Shown piece by piece: positions 10,801-23,400 of a stretch of DNA of 64,000 nucleotides. A program made the position numbers and the translations under genes. Source of the DNA: Metallyticus violacea (lineage: Eukaryota > Arthropoda > Insecta > Mantodea > Metallyticidae); the NCBI GenBank assembly GCA_030762175.1, contig CM060843.1, forward strand, positions 30,655,001 through 30,719,000, in the 5' to 3' direction. Positions within the stretch are counted from its first letter, which is position 1. Each line of letters begins with the position of its first letter. Under the pieces are notes generated by a model. That model ran no database searches. It was not told where the DNA came from and worked only from the letters and a program-made list of their open reading frames with translations.

Positions 10801-13800
10801 ATAGCTTTAAAAAGAGAGTGAAAAATGGTTTGAATTTAATTTGACTTTGTTTAAATTATATTTAATTAATTGCCTAACTTGTTTTAATCTTTAAAATAGA
10901 AAAATAATCGAATATTCTAAAAAAAAAAAAAACATAAAAGAAAATATTGTAATTTATATGCATTATAGATAAAGTAATATCCAGTAATTTCATTTCAATT
11001 TATTTTATGTATTCATCCATAAAAACACTAAAAGCTAATTTTGCAGTATTTCTAACAACTAAATAAAGTTTCATCATCTCCAAGATCATTACCAGCATTT
11101 TTAACCCTTAATTGATGGTGTGATAAATATATAACACTACAGATGTGATATCCGAGTGATATATCTGGCATTTGTGTCTCAAAAAGTTTACTTGCATTGT
11201 AATGATTGAATTAAAAAATTAAAACTTATTAAGCAAAGATGGAAAGAAATGTATCATTCCACAATTTCATTTACATAGTATATTCCATATTCACAAAACA
11301 TCATTTTCATTTGATGTCGCTGAATCATATACACTTTTGATTACAAAACTACTATCCACTTTAAATTTAACATTACTGAGATCTTTATTTAACCAATCAA
11401 ACACATAATTTTTTAAATCAGAATCACTGGGTATTAGATAACGGTGGTCCAATATGAACAGCATAAATATTTTTACAATTAAATTCTTCAATCAAGATAG
11501 TTATAAACTGGTAGCAATATGTCTTGAAAATTTAATCCTCACCACAACAGTAAGCAAAAGTGAATTTGTTGGAGATGAAGAAAAGTTATAGGGTTGGCAG
11601 AAATAAAATGGTACTATAAATATCACAGTTAAACTAAATAATGAAGAAAGTGATTCCTATCCTTTGCTGCTTAAGAAATGTCCTGTAATTAGTTTAAGAA
11701 TAAACTTGATTAACAGTACATTATGATAGCAAGCTTTACCAAGACATCCCAAATCTCAAGTTGGCTCAGAAACGGTGTAATAATTGCCATAAGATAAAAT
11801 TAACTTACATAAATTATTTTTGTCAACTTAGTACCCATGTTCAATGTTGAAAGGATAAAGTAAAACTTTTGTGGAATTCAAGGAATTTTTAAGGGACTAC
11901 AGGAAATCTGTAGAGAGTGACTAAAAATGTCATTTAATACACAAGTCTTTTAAATATTTTCAACACATCATAAAATTCTGTTCTTTAAATTTATATCTTT
12001 CGTAATGAATATTAAGGTTTTTTAAGACTTGTAAGAAACAAAAACTTAATTAAAATCATCAATATGAACAAAGCAAGATTCAGAAGTAAATAACCATTGT
12101 TTACTGAGACAAATAAGTTCAACCCATTTTAAAATTCACCCAATAATAGTAGTTTTTACTTAAGCTTTGAATGTCCATAACAAAACATGAAACACTCGCC
12201 AAATATAATATGGTCTTGGCCTTTGACAGCACTTATGGCTGTCTAACTCTTATTTGCTGCTTGTGAAATCAGCCTTACATTGCGAAAAATTACTCGTCAG
12301 ATATCATCTTTTCTTGATATTTTACTGAGAATGGGGGGGAAGGTTCTGGACAAATTAGAAGTTACTGCAGTATAAAGTATCTGTTTTGATAGATAATAAA
12401 CACCAGGCCCGTAGAATGCAATGTTGATTACTCTATACCATAATGTTCTTCCACATGGTACAATTTGGGTTTACCAATTTTTTTATGTAAACATTTGCAC
12501 TCTCTATCTTAATGCAGTTATCTACTATATAATCTTTATTTTCACTGTTACTTACAATTGTACAAGAAAGTTGTTTCATTTAATTTACAACTCTTGAATT
12601 TACTCACTAAAATCACTAATCTTCATATTGGAGAGAGACTCCTTATGTCATTCAGAAGTTTGACATATTTCATTAGCATACTTTTTCCATTAATTCACCT
12701 ATTTGCAGCAAGTATAGGAAACACTATTAGTAATATTATAAAAGAAACACTTATCTGCAAAAATTTGCATGAATTTCAAACTGGTCAAGTTTCAAAAATG
12801 AAATAAATTTATGTGAAAGACACAAAATAAATGCTTATTGTTAAACACAACTCAATGCTGGTTTCCTAAATAGGAAAGGTTCAACACAGCTTGTGCTGTA
12901 AACATGCAATCTGTAAAATATGTAAAAGCACAAACCATACTCAATACAGAATTGTGACAACAAGACAGCAAAAATTATTGTTTGAAAATGCATGCCAACA
13001 GATGTATGTTACCAGCATGAAGTATATAAAATCTATTACATTCAATTTTGTATATTGCTATTGCCAAAATAACATAAAGCTATATGAATATATAAGGAAA
13101 TAAGTTCTGCTCATAAGAACCTAATTATATTTAATATTTTTTAATAGTGTTTAACACTCGTTTTTACTACTGAGGCATCACAGGCAGTATATTTAATATT
13201 AAGTTTTATATAGTAAACCTATGTGGAAAAGTGAAACCCTGATTGTTTGGCATTCTGAGTGTGTGTTGTTCAGACACAAATTTGATAATATAAACTGTTT
13301 AACCATGGCCACATATCTAATCATTAATATAATACAATCACAATTACTTTATATATTTTTGCAAACCAAACATTCATTATAATAATAAAGTGAAAATTAA
13401 AACAATTTTCATATGACATTTTTAATATTGAGTTATAATAAATAGCTCAAAAAGTGTTGCAAAATAGTTTTGTTAGGCAAAGTAATTAAAAAAAAGTCTT
13501 GTTTCTCTGGCAATCTTTTCTGGATATAAACACAAATGATGAGAGCATCCTAGCCTCATCTTAAACACTTTTGCTTGCCAAATGCTCTAAACTTAAATAG
13601 AAGAAAAGATTCTGTTAAACTTATCATAGTATTTCATGTAAACAGAGTTCAAAAATGATGTGACCCATTTTACATGCACAAGAGAGTTTTGTTATTTTAT
13701 ATTTGTTAAAATGATATAGTGTAGTATTCTGGACATATAAATGTTTTGGATTGTTGTAAAATGTAATAAAAGATACCATGTTACACAAAATTACTGATTT

Positions 13801-15160
13801 TTTAATATTCAAAAGTTCATTACTATAAAAAAAATGTATAGAATAGAAAGTCTTTCAAATAGCTTGCTTGCTTAGCTTTAGTATTATCAACATTAAAATA
13901 TTCTAGTGAAGATGCAAGGCATTCTTTCTCTTGCAACTAAGCAAGGACTAGTAACATTTCAGCAATTTGCAAATACAGTCTAATGAAATGCAAAGGTATT
14001 GTGTGAGACAAGTGTGATTTATGTGTTCTGTATAAATGCTTATCAAAAGAACTACTGGATTTGAAAGAATGAGCCGAATAGCTATGATCTCCAGCTTTTT
14101 TTCTATAATGCATCAATATGCAGTATTTACTTCTATTTAAAATGATATTGCTTATTTGCCTGCCTGAAATATATTCTTTCATCCAAATGAAGTATGCATA
14201 TGCAGGGTAGTATATTTTCCAATATGTGAATGAATATATTTCTGGGAAGTCAAATGCTCTTCAGTTTCCTCCTAACCTAGAATTCATCCCAAAACAGCAA
14301 CAGATGCATGCCCTACATTGGCTTGATGCTACAGATTCTTATTACAGGCTCATAGACTCAACAGGATGAAATATCTGTAAGGACTCATGACTGGTGTTTT
14401 GAGAAAAAATTGAAAATATTACTTTCCCATGTTCATAATTCTCCTGGCAAAATGCAACACAGTCTACTCTATGATAGTTGTGGGGTGCAGAATCTTGGAA
14501 GCACAAGACTCGAGATTTTTGCAGTATTGAATGGTGATTGTCCTACAATATTTATTAATGCAGCATCCTGTTCTATAGTAAGAATGTGTGGTTGTCCAAC
14601 TTCTAGTTTTTGTGTTAAATATCCTTGTTCTTGGGTGCACTCTATCACTTTCTCTAATATTAGAGTGCTTAATCTCTCTCTTCAATCAATGCAACGACTT
14701 TAGCCTTAGTATCCATTGTTACATAATAATGTAATGGTAAAATCAAGCAAGATATTTATAGTACCTAAAGGTTAAACAACTCTTGAATGGTCCACCAAAT
14801 TCAAGGAAAGAAATTTGTTACACAAGAGGTTTTGGTTAAAAGTTCAACCAAGTGAATAAGCTTACGTATGGGACATCTTTGATAGATATCCATACCTTCT
14901 CGCACTTTCCCCATCTTTATGGAATTAGGACTTGTATTTAATACCTACTAAAAAGAGTTTAATTACATGCTATTGCATTGAACAAGGGAATAATATATCA
15001 TCAGACAGTAACAATTTTACTTGATTCTTAGGTTGATGAGTTAATTGTATACTCTTAAATCTCCACTTACCAAGTTTATTGGCAGAATAGTTTCATGGAC
15101 TTTTGTCCACATCCTTGACAATTACCGATAAAGCTAGCAGGAAACTACAAGATTGTTTGA
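7851..15160. other. Long AT-rich stretch without recognisable genes
   Basis: About 7.3 kb with many short open frames of AT-biased composition. The three most protein-like ones (8,467-8,694 +; 11,291-11,491 -; 14,410-14,703 + with 14,464-14,685 -) match no family I know and have no convincing splice or start context. A word at 7,893-7,912 (AGGGCTGATCAATAAATTAT) resembles a mariner-type terminal repeat but has no partner. Treat as intron or intergenic DNA. Confidence 0.5.
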
Positions 15161-15164
15161 ACAA

Positions 15165-15690
15165 ACGTATCATCCATTGCGATCATTGTGTGAATGAGGT
15201 GAACTAACACTCTGTTGCTCAACTTGTTTAAATATGTAGAACTGGTTTCACAAACCCTTCGTCCACATTGTCGACTGGAGGATAAACCATTATGCTGTTG
15301 TTTTTTATTTGATTTATTTACGGACACTCTTTAACATCTCAGGTCATCAGCATCCCATTCAATTCAGGGCATGAAACAGCTGATAAATTTTGCTCAGAGG
15401 CCTCTTCTTTCAGACTTGTGGTTCTTTTTCATGCCATAAATCTATAAAACGGGACCCGCAGCTTTACTTCCCTTCCAAAGGAAGCCATACTAAGGATTTT
15501 TACGCCCCAAAAAATTCATTGATCTTGAACCTGCGATCTTGGGTTTAGAAGGTAAGTATGGTAACCACTAGACCATCAGGACCAACCCATAATGCTGTGG
15601 GGATGTATAATCTATTCTGGTGGAGGTGTGATGAAGTTTATGTTTTCATCACCGGAAGTGTCGAAGTTCATTAACATTCATGTTCAGAGA
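15165..15690 (-). mobile_element. PLE-B inverted arm, outer part
   Basis: Disregarding the SINE-A at 15,299-15,583, this stretch is the reverse complement of the PLE-B tail at 17,822-18,035. Examples are GAACTGGTTTCACAAACCC, CGACTGGAGGATAAACC and TTTTCATCACCGGAAGTG. PLE insertions commonly carry an inverted partial copy at the 5' side. The arm continues at 17,170-17,410 after an inserted PLE-A fragment, because the two pieces together read back contiguously through PLE-B from 18,035 to about 17,500. Confidence 0.75.
15299..15583 (-). mobile_element. SINE-A copy inside the PLE-B arm
   Basis: Minus-strand SINE-A with its tRNA-like head at the right (GTGGTTACCATACTTACC region) and tail TAAATCAAATAAAAAA at the left. 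The flanks carry an imperfect target-site duplication, AAACCATTATGCTGT on the left and AACCCATAATGCTGT on the right. The corresponding empty site is intact in the other PLE-B arm near 17,905-17,920, which confirms the insertion boundaries. Confidence 0.9.
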
Positions 15691-15729
15691 CAAGATATAT
15701 ACACAAAAGTAGGGTTTAGCGATGGGTAA

Positions 15730-16028
15730 GACCGCCACGGGTGGCCGAGGTCGTTAAGGCACGGACTCGTGAGCGGGAGGTCTGCGGTTCGAATCCCGCC
15801 AGGACCGTCCTCCCTGACTGGGGTTTTTTCCAGGTTTTCCTCAGTCTTCATAACTGGTAAATGCCGGGGAGGTACCTAAACTTAGGCCTGGAACGCTTCC
15901 TTCCTTTAAAAAAAATATCCTTTCCCAATTTATCATTTCATCTCATGTATCATCAGTGTCCATCGCCTGTGGTGCCGCAGTAGTAAAAACGGGCGTTAAA
16001 CACTACTCAAAAAAAAAAAAAAAAAAAA
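15730..16028 (+). mobile_element. SINE-B copy with poly(A) tail and TSD
   Basis: About 299 bp. The head resembles a long-variable-arm tRNA (Ser/Leu type): GGGTGGCCGAGG gives the A-box side and GGTTCGAATCC the B-box. The body is unrelated to tRNA and ends in a run of about 20 A. It is flanked by a perfect 12-bp duplication AGCGATGGGTAA at 15,718-15,729 and 16,029-16,040, which lies inside the PLE-A RT sequence. A poly(A) tail differs from the SINE-A tail and suggests mobilisation by a different LINE. Confidence 0.95.
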
Positions 16029-17065
16029 AGCGATGGGTAATCTGCTCTCACCATTCTTAGCAGACATTTAAATGAGTTTCCTGGAAACAAAATTAGTAGA
16101 GGCTTTCCCACATATATACAAATGTTGGTATCATGTTGATGATGCCTTTGCAATAGTAGATGAAAAATGGAAAGATGATGCAATAAAACCACAATACCTA
16201 CAAGACAGCAACATAAAATTCACAGTGGAAATGGAGAACAACAAGGTTCTTCCTTTCCTGGATATAAAAATTATAAAAAATGATTAGATACTGGAATTTG
16301 TCATATTCAGGCAAGATACCCACACGGATAATTATATAAAAAGCAACAGCCACAACAACAAACTAGCTATAATCAATAGCCTCACATTCAGATTAACAAA
16401 CCTACCAGTAAATGAGACAATACAAATTGGAGTACCAAAAAATCATGAATATAGCACAGAAAAATGGCTACACAACATATCTGGTCAAGAAAAAGATAGA
16501 AAAAATTCAAAAAACAAATAAAAGAAATCACACTGAAAGGTTACAAAGGAGGGCAGATATATAAAAAATTTACATTCCATCCATGACATACCAAAAATTT
16601 CAAAAGTTTTTTAAAGAGGCCAACATTATTTTGGCTCCAGTGAATAAATGCAATTTGAAAAACCTCCTAAAAACAAACACAAAGGACAAAATCCTGCCAG
16701 GAAAACAATCAGGCATTTATGAAATCAGTTGCAAAGACTGCAAAAATAAATATATAAGTAAAACAAAAAGGAACATTACCATATGGTTTAAAGAACACTT
16801 GAGAAGTGTAAAATATAAACATACAGAAAAATCAGCAGTAGCATATCATTTCTGGCAAAAGAAAAGCATGAGTTCCAAAATGAACCAAAACTCTTAAAAG
16901 ATCTTCAAAAACCCATAGAATTATCGGTGTAGGAAAATACATTCTTGAACAAAAACAAAGAAAATTTAGTTAATTTTGATCTTCCAAAAAACAGCAACCT
17001 CATCAAAAAGTTTATGAAATCCAAAGAGTGACATCTTAATACCACGCTGAAAAGCTGACAGTGGA

Positions 17066-17110
17066 ACTGTGCTGATGATGAAGGAAATTTGCCTTTGAAA
17101 CATGTCCGAA
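17066..17110 (+). ncRNA. Hammerhead-like ribozyme core in PLE-A tail
   Basis: CTGATGA (17,072-17,078) is followed by one extra T, then stem II GAAGG/CCTTT (17,080-17,084 with 17,092-17,096, loop 7 nt), then GAAA (17,097-17,100) and a minimal stem III C-AT-G leading to TC (17,101-17,106). The predicted cleavage is after C17,106. This is the type I layout with a tiny stem III reported for PLE ribozymes. Stem I is poor here: only the first pair or two form. Activity of this copy is doubtful, but homology to the PLE-G motif is clear. Confidence 0.65.
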
Positions 17111-17169
17111 TAAGTGGAATAAAACTAGTGAAATTTGAGTGACTTCCTCATAAATAAATTGTTATATGA

Positions 17170-17410
17170 TACTATATTTCACTGTGAAAATCCCAAACAA
17201 TTCATATTTATCATTAAGCTGTCTTTGTACTTGTAAATGTAGATTTTCTCCCATGTTGCCAATTCTTTTAACCATGTGCCTGTTTCTCTAATGTAGATTT
17301 TTCATACTCTGTACAACTTATTTTATAAATACCTACTTTTTTTTCTTGTGGAATACTGTCATTAACATTATCATCAGGAGGTTTTCAACATTAAATCTGT
17401 TTACAGGTGC
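17170..17410 (-). mobile_element. PLE-B inverted arm, inner part
   Basis: Reverse complement of the PLE-B body between about 17,500 and 17,840. It matches words such as GGTATTTATAAAATAAGTTGT, read here as its complement, and the ATTGGCAACATGG region. Relative to the body it lacks about 100 bp covering the endonuclease helix. With 15,165-15,690 it forms one interrupted arm. Confidence 0.7.
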
Positions 17411-17479
17411 TAACCTGATGTTGAAATCATTATTGCACACACAAAAAAAACTACAAAAAATTTCAGAATATTCTTAAAG

Positions 17480-18040
17480 ATTTTAATATGATGTTACCAC
17501 CTGAAACAGATTTAATGTTAAAAATCTCCTGATTGGTAATGTTAATGACAGTATTCCACAAGAGAAAAAAGCGGGTATTTATAAAATAAGTTGTGCGGAG
17601 TGTGAAAAAATCTACTTTGGAAAATCAAAGAGAAACATAGGCACACGGTAAAAGAACATTTCAGAAACATAAAATACAAGCATTTGGAGAAATTAGCAGT
17701 GGCATCGCATTTCTGGACAGAAAACCACGACATACTGAAAAAAATAAAATTATTAAAATCTGTGCAAGGACCCACAGAATTGGCAACATGGAAGAAAATT
17801 TACATATACTAGCATTAAGACAGTTTAATGAACTTCAACACTTCCGGTGATGAAAACATAAACTTTATCACACCTCCACCAGAGCAGATTACACATCCTC
17901 ATAGCATAACGGTTTATCCTCCAGTCGATAATGGGGCTGACAATGCGAATGAAGGGTTTGTGAAACTGGTTCTACATATTTAAACAAGTGGAGCAAAAGA
18001 GTGTTAGTTTGACTCATTGACACAATGATCTTAATATATG
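17480..18040 (+). pseudogene. PLE-B: GIY-YIG endonuclease and tail relic
   Basis: The body starts late in the PLE and encodes a decayed GIY-YIG domain: AGIYKISCAECEKIYFGKSK (GIY and Y-FG) followed by AVASHFWTENHD and ELATWKKIYI. At least two stops are visible. The C-terminal part is rich in Pro and Asn (FITPPPEQI), like the end of PLE-F. The non-coding tail includes a degraded hammerhead (17,937-17,972). The element is paired with an inverted arm to its left, the usual PLE insertion architecture. Confidence 0.75.
17935..17975 (+). ncRNA. Degraded hammerhead in PLE-B tail
   Basis: CTGACAA replaces CTGANGA, so conserved G8 is A. An extra T follows, then a 5-bp stem GCGAA/TTTGT (17,945-17,949 with 17,957-17,961) and GAAAC. 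The cleavage side reads GGTTC. The layout matches the other PLE ribozymes, but the core change should abolish cleavage. A further decayed inverted copy lies near 15,235-15,275. Confidence 0.5.
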
Positions 18041-18094
18041 ATTAGCTTCACTGTGCAATGTTCCAATTAACAATTTAAGTTAAACTATCATCCG

Positions 18095-19060
18095 TTGAAA
18101 TTTCAAAATTCATCAAGCAATCTTAATACTTTTTATGTATTTTTTCCCATAAGGTTAATACGGTTGGTCTGTCCACCAATTTTATTAATTTCACTATATT
18201 TTCTATTTGTTGATTCTCTTCCCAGAAATGGTTGGCCAAAGCTGACTAGTTCATTTATTTATATCTGATGTTCCTATGGTGTTCCTCGAGTCTAATATCT
18301 ATAATTCATTTGGTTTTACCAATATATATTAATGCCTATATTCTTTTCTAGGGGAGTTTTGTCAACACATCTTGATGCTATATTTTGTTTTGTGGTATGA
18401 AGATTATATTAAATGCCTTAAAGATTTTTTGAAATTTGTGAAAAGTTCAAGGATAGTATATAAATCTTTTAAATTACATTTTCTCTTTCTCCAAAGATAG
18501 TGTAATAATTTCCTTAATCTGTTTGTTTTTTAAATCTTTGTACCTTTTTATATACTGATTATTTATAGAAAGCAATGTATTCTGCAGTTTCAGGAAAGAG
18601 TTGATAGATAAAAAGACTATCTTTGGAGAAAGAGAAAATATAATTTAAAAGGTATACATATGATCCTTGGGCATTTCACAAAATCTTTCAAAAATTCTTT
18701 ACGCATTTAATATAATCCTAGCACCAGAAAACAAATATGGCAAAAAAATCTCTTAACATTAACATCAAAGATATGTTGACAGCATTTTCCTAGAAAAGAA
18801 ACCAGACATAAAGCATATTAATTGCCCATATTGTAATAAGGGATACATTGGTAAAACCAAATGAATTATAGACATTAGACTCGAGGAACACCATAGGAAC
18901 ATCAGATACAAATAAATGGACCAGTCAGCTTTGGCCAACCATTTGTGAGAAGAAAATCATCAAATAGAAAGTACAGTGAAATTAAGAAATAGTGGTCTTT
19001 TGGGGAAAGGTCTACTTAAAAAAAGTATGAAGATCTTTTGATGAATTTTGAAATTTCAGT
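18095..19060. repeat. PLE-C: large inverted repeat with GIY-YIG relic
   Basis: Left arm about 18,095-18,502 and right arm about 18,619-19,060 are inverted copies separated by about 115 bp. Examples are CTCTTTCTCCAAAGATAGT against ACTATCTTTGGAGAAAGAG, and AATTCATCAAG against its complement. The right arm (+) encodes a PLE endonuclease relic, HINCPYCNKGYIGKTK, then a stop, then RLEEHHRNIRYK and QSALANHL. No RT is present, so this is a head-to-head pair of 5'-truncated PLE ends. The open frames in the arms are broken. Confidence 0.75.
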
Positions 19061-20065
19061 GAATGATTGCTTGATCAAACGATTTTGTAGTTTCAGACCA
19101 AGTTCATTGGTAAGCATCCAGGATGCAGTTCGAATTATCATCAGTAACTGAGGATATGGAGAAAAGTTCTGAAACATATTCGGCCAATAAGCTTGGTAAT
19201 AGAAATTTTTAAGAGTACATAATTGAGATTTTTCAATCCAAGAATTTTAGTTTCTCCACCTGTTAAAGTTCTATTACCTTTCAAATAATTTTGCATGAAT
19301 TTTTTTAAAATAGCTTCTTTGAATTGAAGCTCTAATGCTGTAGCAAAATTGTTAATCTTCACTCTCTCAAAGATCCATATAGGTTTTTTTTTCCCCTCCT
19401 TCTCCCTCCAGAGAAGCTATCAAATACAATTTCAACACCCTTTTACAGAATCTGATTTGGAGATTTGTAGACTGTTGAAAACACTTAAAATGGCTCTGAG
19501 AAAAATCTTCAATAATGCTTCATTGTTGTAATGAAAGATTCTATTGAACATTCAAATTTGATGCTGCAAAAAAAATGCTGTACTTCTACTTTGTAAGACA
19601 TGGTAACATATGAATGTTGATTAATCATTTACCATGCAATGGGATTTGAGGCTATTCAATTTTTCTTAACGTTTACTTGAAACTTTCATTGTTTTTGATA
19701 ATGTTTGAAATATCCTATAATTTTTCTGTACTGTTTTAATTTCCTGCATGCTTATTTGATAAGGTGTTAAATTACTGTTTAAAATTAAGAGCAAGGCAAG
19801 GCACAATTATTAGAAAGTACTTTCCAGAGCCTCAACAATATTAAGCTTATTGTATCTCTTAATCCAGAATAACATTATTAAACTCAGTCTTTACATATAG
19901 AGTGGATCTTATGTCAATATTGCTGTAGCAAGTGAGCAAGATTCAAAACAGTATCAGAAAATTAGTAATGAACAGGTGGCATACCCAACATTCCATAATT
20001 TCCATCCTTTTTCCTCATGTTAAATAGAAGCATCAGGGTTGCCATTTTCATAATAATACTAACCA

Positions 20066-20100
<35 letters not shown>

Positions 20101-21606
20101 GGGCTCAAGAGGATGATTTGAACAATAAACTGAACATTGGTATTATCGTATCATGTTATTAGGGAGGAGTTCCAATTATTTTTTCTTTATATTCCTAAGT
20201 TCAGAAAAATGGTAGTTCAACAGAGAAGCATGATCAGCCTATCATTTAATATGTTAAAACTTTCTATATGTTGATATGCTATAAAATATTCTGCAAAACA
20301 TATAAAGCTTTTTTGCAAATTTAACATTATTCAGAATTATGACACATATGGGTCCAACTATAGCAGAGGTAATGTTCAAAATAAAATTATGGAGTTTATT
20401 GTAAATGAACGATTAATTCTTGAAATGTTTTTAATTTTGCATACTATATTAATTAATGTGTTAACTAAGAACTGGGTCATATTTATGCAAAGCTAGAGAC
20501 ACCAAGGATTGTTTCATATGTTAATGTCTGTTTGGGACTTCATTTTGCTTTCAACATGGCTTATTCATGCTTTGGTGTTGATAAAGGATTCCAGTATATT
20601 TGGATTCACCCTTTCCAAAATGCAGATGTGCCTAGATTGTCAATGAAAGTGTTTCTAAGGAAGTCTAAATAACCGAGATTTTTTTTTTAAATAATGAATG
20701 AATCTATTTTGGAATTTTTCCTAAACAATTACTTTCCAGGAGTACCAATTTTTTCAGTATTTTTGAATAGCAGTAATTTTTACAATGAAATATAGTGTAA
20801 TATAACAAACTATTGTTTAGGGAATCAAATTTCACTAATTTTGTTGCACTTGGACGTGTTTCAAAGGCCTTTATCATCAGCATGGTTTATGTGATTTGAA
20901 TATTTGTTGAGAAACTTCCATGAACCTAGATTATTTACTTAAAAAGAGTATTGCTCTATGTTGGAGTTGTGTAACTTGCAACAACTGTTTAGTCTTTATT
21001 GCTTTCCTATGTGGTTGGCAGTAAAAGAACACACTCATCTGAACTGAAAATATCCTTAAATTCTGCAGTATACTGCTGCAAACAACTTGTTGCTTTTGCG
21101 TTGGGTTGTTAAAATGCATTAAAAGAATGCAACTGAAAACCACCACCTCACAAGACTAAAAATTAACTGCGAGTAATGTTGACTCAAGTATAATATGTTG
21201 AGATAATAAACAGAATTTGTTATATGATTCATGTAAGACAAGCATAATTCTAATAAACGTGCATTAGTAGAGACATTAAAGGCACCAGATCATTATGATT
21301 ATATCAACTATGCTATTAAGACTGTCTGCTATTAATACTGCTGAATCAACTGCAAGATATCAAACTGTAGAAAGTGTATGGCAAAGAATAATCCAAATAC
21401 AATCATATGAACATAGTAAGCATGTTTATGGTTGAAAACTAGAACATTCAAGGCAATGAATATTTATATTTGATATGCGAAACAGCATTATTAAAACTAT
21501 AACACAAGGTAGAGCCATAAATTTCACTAAGTATTTATGTGCATTACTTACATTTCTGTGATTAGTCTGAAATTGGTCTTTTAATGAAAACTGATAGAAT
21601 AAAAAT
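19061..21606. other. AT-rich, no gene seen
   Basis: Contains a 27-nt A-run at 20,071-20,097 that could be the tail of an unrecognised retroelement or a simple microsatellite. No coding or structural feature is supported. Confidence 0.55.
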
Positions 21607-21658
21607 GATTTTTCACTTTCATTTAGTTGAACGATTTTTCACTTTCATTTAGTTGGCC
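21607..21658. repeat. 26-bp tandem duplication
   Basis: Two 26-bp units share GATTTTTCACTTTCATTTAG and differ only at their last bases. They lie about 70 bp upstream of the PLE-D coding remnant, and a loosely inverted version (AAGCTGAAGTGAAAAAT) follows at about 21,670. Confidence 0.8.
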
Positions 21659-23096
21659 ACCCACAGACTAAGCTGAAGTGAAAAATTGTTTGTAAACATT
21701 AAATGCAAATAATTTTGGAGAACTAGAAAACCGAAAGAAATTAAAAAATTATAGAACCACATTAAAACCATTAAAAGAAAAACCAGTGATATGTACAAAA
21801 GTGGATAAAGGCAATGAAATAACCATTTTAGACCAAAAGGAGTACATAAATAGAGTAGAATTTATGTTAAAAGGGCAAAAGTACATACCAATTGAAAAGA
21901 ATCCACTCCGATGCAGTAAAACCTGAACTAAAACATTGAATGGGATCAAAACACTATCCACTGCTGAAAAACAAAAAGTCGCACAGAGCAATCCAGCTAC
22001 CCGGACTTTATGGACTTCCTAAAATACATAAAGATGACAACAGATGAGACCAATAAGACCAATAATCAACAATATCAATTCACCCGCATATCAGTTAGCA
22101 AAAAAATTTATCAACATTTTCAACTCTTTTAAAAGATTCTAAAATTTAGCATCAAAAATTCATTTGATTTAGTCAAAAAACTTAAAATTAGCACAATTAC
22201 AATTGGAGATATAATGGTGTCGCTTGATGTAAAGACCTATTTCCCATGCATACCAATGGAGAAACTTATGCAAATGTTAACGAAATGGTTAACATCCTTA
22301 AATTTACAAACTTACTGCAACTTACTAATATTTGCATTCAACAAAATTTCTTCAGTCTCAACCAGAGATATTACCAGCAAGTTTCAGGCCTAGTTATGGG
22401 AAACCCCTTGTCTCCATTTCTAGCAGATTTATTCATGAGTTCCTTTGAAATACATCTTCCCTAAAATCTTCAAGACATGGTAGAGTTATGTGCATGACAT
22501 ATTTGCAATAATACCAAAAAATCATTCAGTAGATGCTCTGAAACTTCTTAATTTACAATAAATCTATACAATTTACCATACAAGAAGAGAGGATTGGTTG
22601 GCTCTCATTCCTAGAATTAAAAATCATAAGAAATGTAGATTGTCTGAACTTTGGAATTCACAGAAAAAAACACACACAGAAAATTACATAAAAAATTATA
22701 ATTTTAACCCCATTTTAAATAAATATACAGTTTTTCACAGCTTGGCACACAGATTAACTAGCATCCCTCTCACAGAAACAGAGTACAAAATAGAATCTAA
22801 CAGGTAATAAAGACATCTATAACCAATAGTTTCAACAAAGCCACAGTAATAAAAATTATCAATAAATTTAAAAGATAAAAATCAATAAGAGAAGTTTCCA
22901 CACCGAAGAACACCAAGGAAAGATATAAATTCAAAAGTTTCACATATCCACTTACCACAACAAATTTAAGAAAAATTTCAAAGAATATGGAATAATATTA
23001 GATCCAAAGAACAAATATATCAAGAATTTTTTAGGTTGCACAGTAAAAGACATTATACCAACAGAAAAGAAATTGGGAATTTGTGCAATCAAATGT

Positions 23097-23400
23097 TTAT
23101 TTTATTTGATTGATTTATTTATGGACGCTATTTAACATCTCAGGTCATCAGCGTCCCATTCAACTCAGGGCGTGAAACGGCTGATTAATTTTGCTCAGAG
23201 GCCTCTCTTTCAGGCTTGAGGTTCTTTATCGTGCCGTAAATGTACGACATGGGACCCACGGCTTTACTTCCCTTCCAAAGGAAGCCATACTGAGGATTTT
23301 TACGCCCCGAAAAAATCCATCGGTCCTGGCCGGGTTCGAACCCGCGATCTTGGGTTTAGGAGGCAAGTATGGTAACCACTACACCACCAGGACCGACAAA
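23097..23400 (-). mobile_element. SINE-A copy in PLE-D with 11-bp TSD
   Basis: Full-length minus-strand SINE-A, head at 23,394 (GGTGGTGTAGTGGTTACCAT) and tail at the left. A perfect 11-bp duplication CAATCAAATGT is present at 23,086-23,096 and 23,401-23,411. The insertion splits the PLE-D endonuclease just before the conserved Gly-Lys-Thr box, so SINE-A was active after PLE-D arrived. Confidence 0.95.

Larger units (their letters stand above)
15690..17160 (+). pseudogene. PLE-A: Penelope-like RT and GIY-YIG fragment
   Basis: A 5'-truncated PLE starting inside the RT. GLAMGNLLSPFLADI (conserved GL-MG-PLSP-LA block) is interrupted by SINE-B. It is followed by KCWYHVDDAFAIV, in which the catalytic YVDD has become HVDD, and by VLPFLDIKII. 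Downstream (16,583-16,900) come the connector and a GIY-YIG endonuclease remnant reading SGIYEISCKDC and then YISKTKRN, where the second Gly is Ser. Later positions KSAVAYHFW match the PLE endonuclease helix. Stops and frameshifts make it inactive. The 3' tail carries a hammerhead core at 17,072-17,106. It sits inside the inverted arm of PLE-B, so it inserted after PLE-B. Its own target-site duplication is not clear. Confidence 0.85.

Noticed and set aside
11291..11491. Minus-strand 66-residue frame of protein-like composition
   Set aside because: No family recognised, no start or splice context, and upstream frames are closed by stops.
14410..14703. Overlapping frames of 97 (+) and 73 (-) residues
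   Set aside because: Neither shows a motif, and overlapping openness is expected from local composition.
20071..20097. A-run as the tail of a processed pseudogene or SINE
   Set aside because: Upstream 300 bp show no gene-like or SINE-like sequence and no flanking duplication was found.
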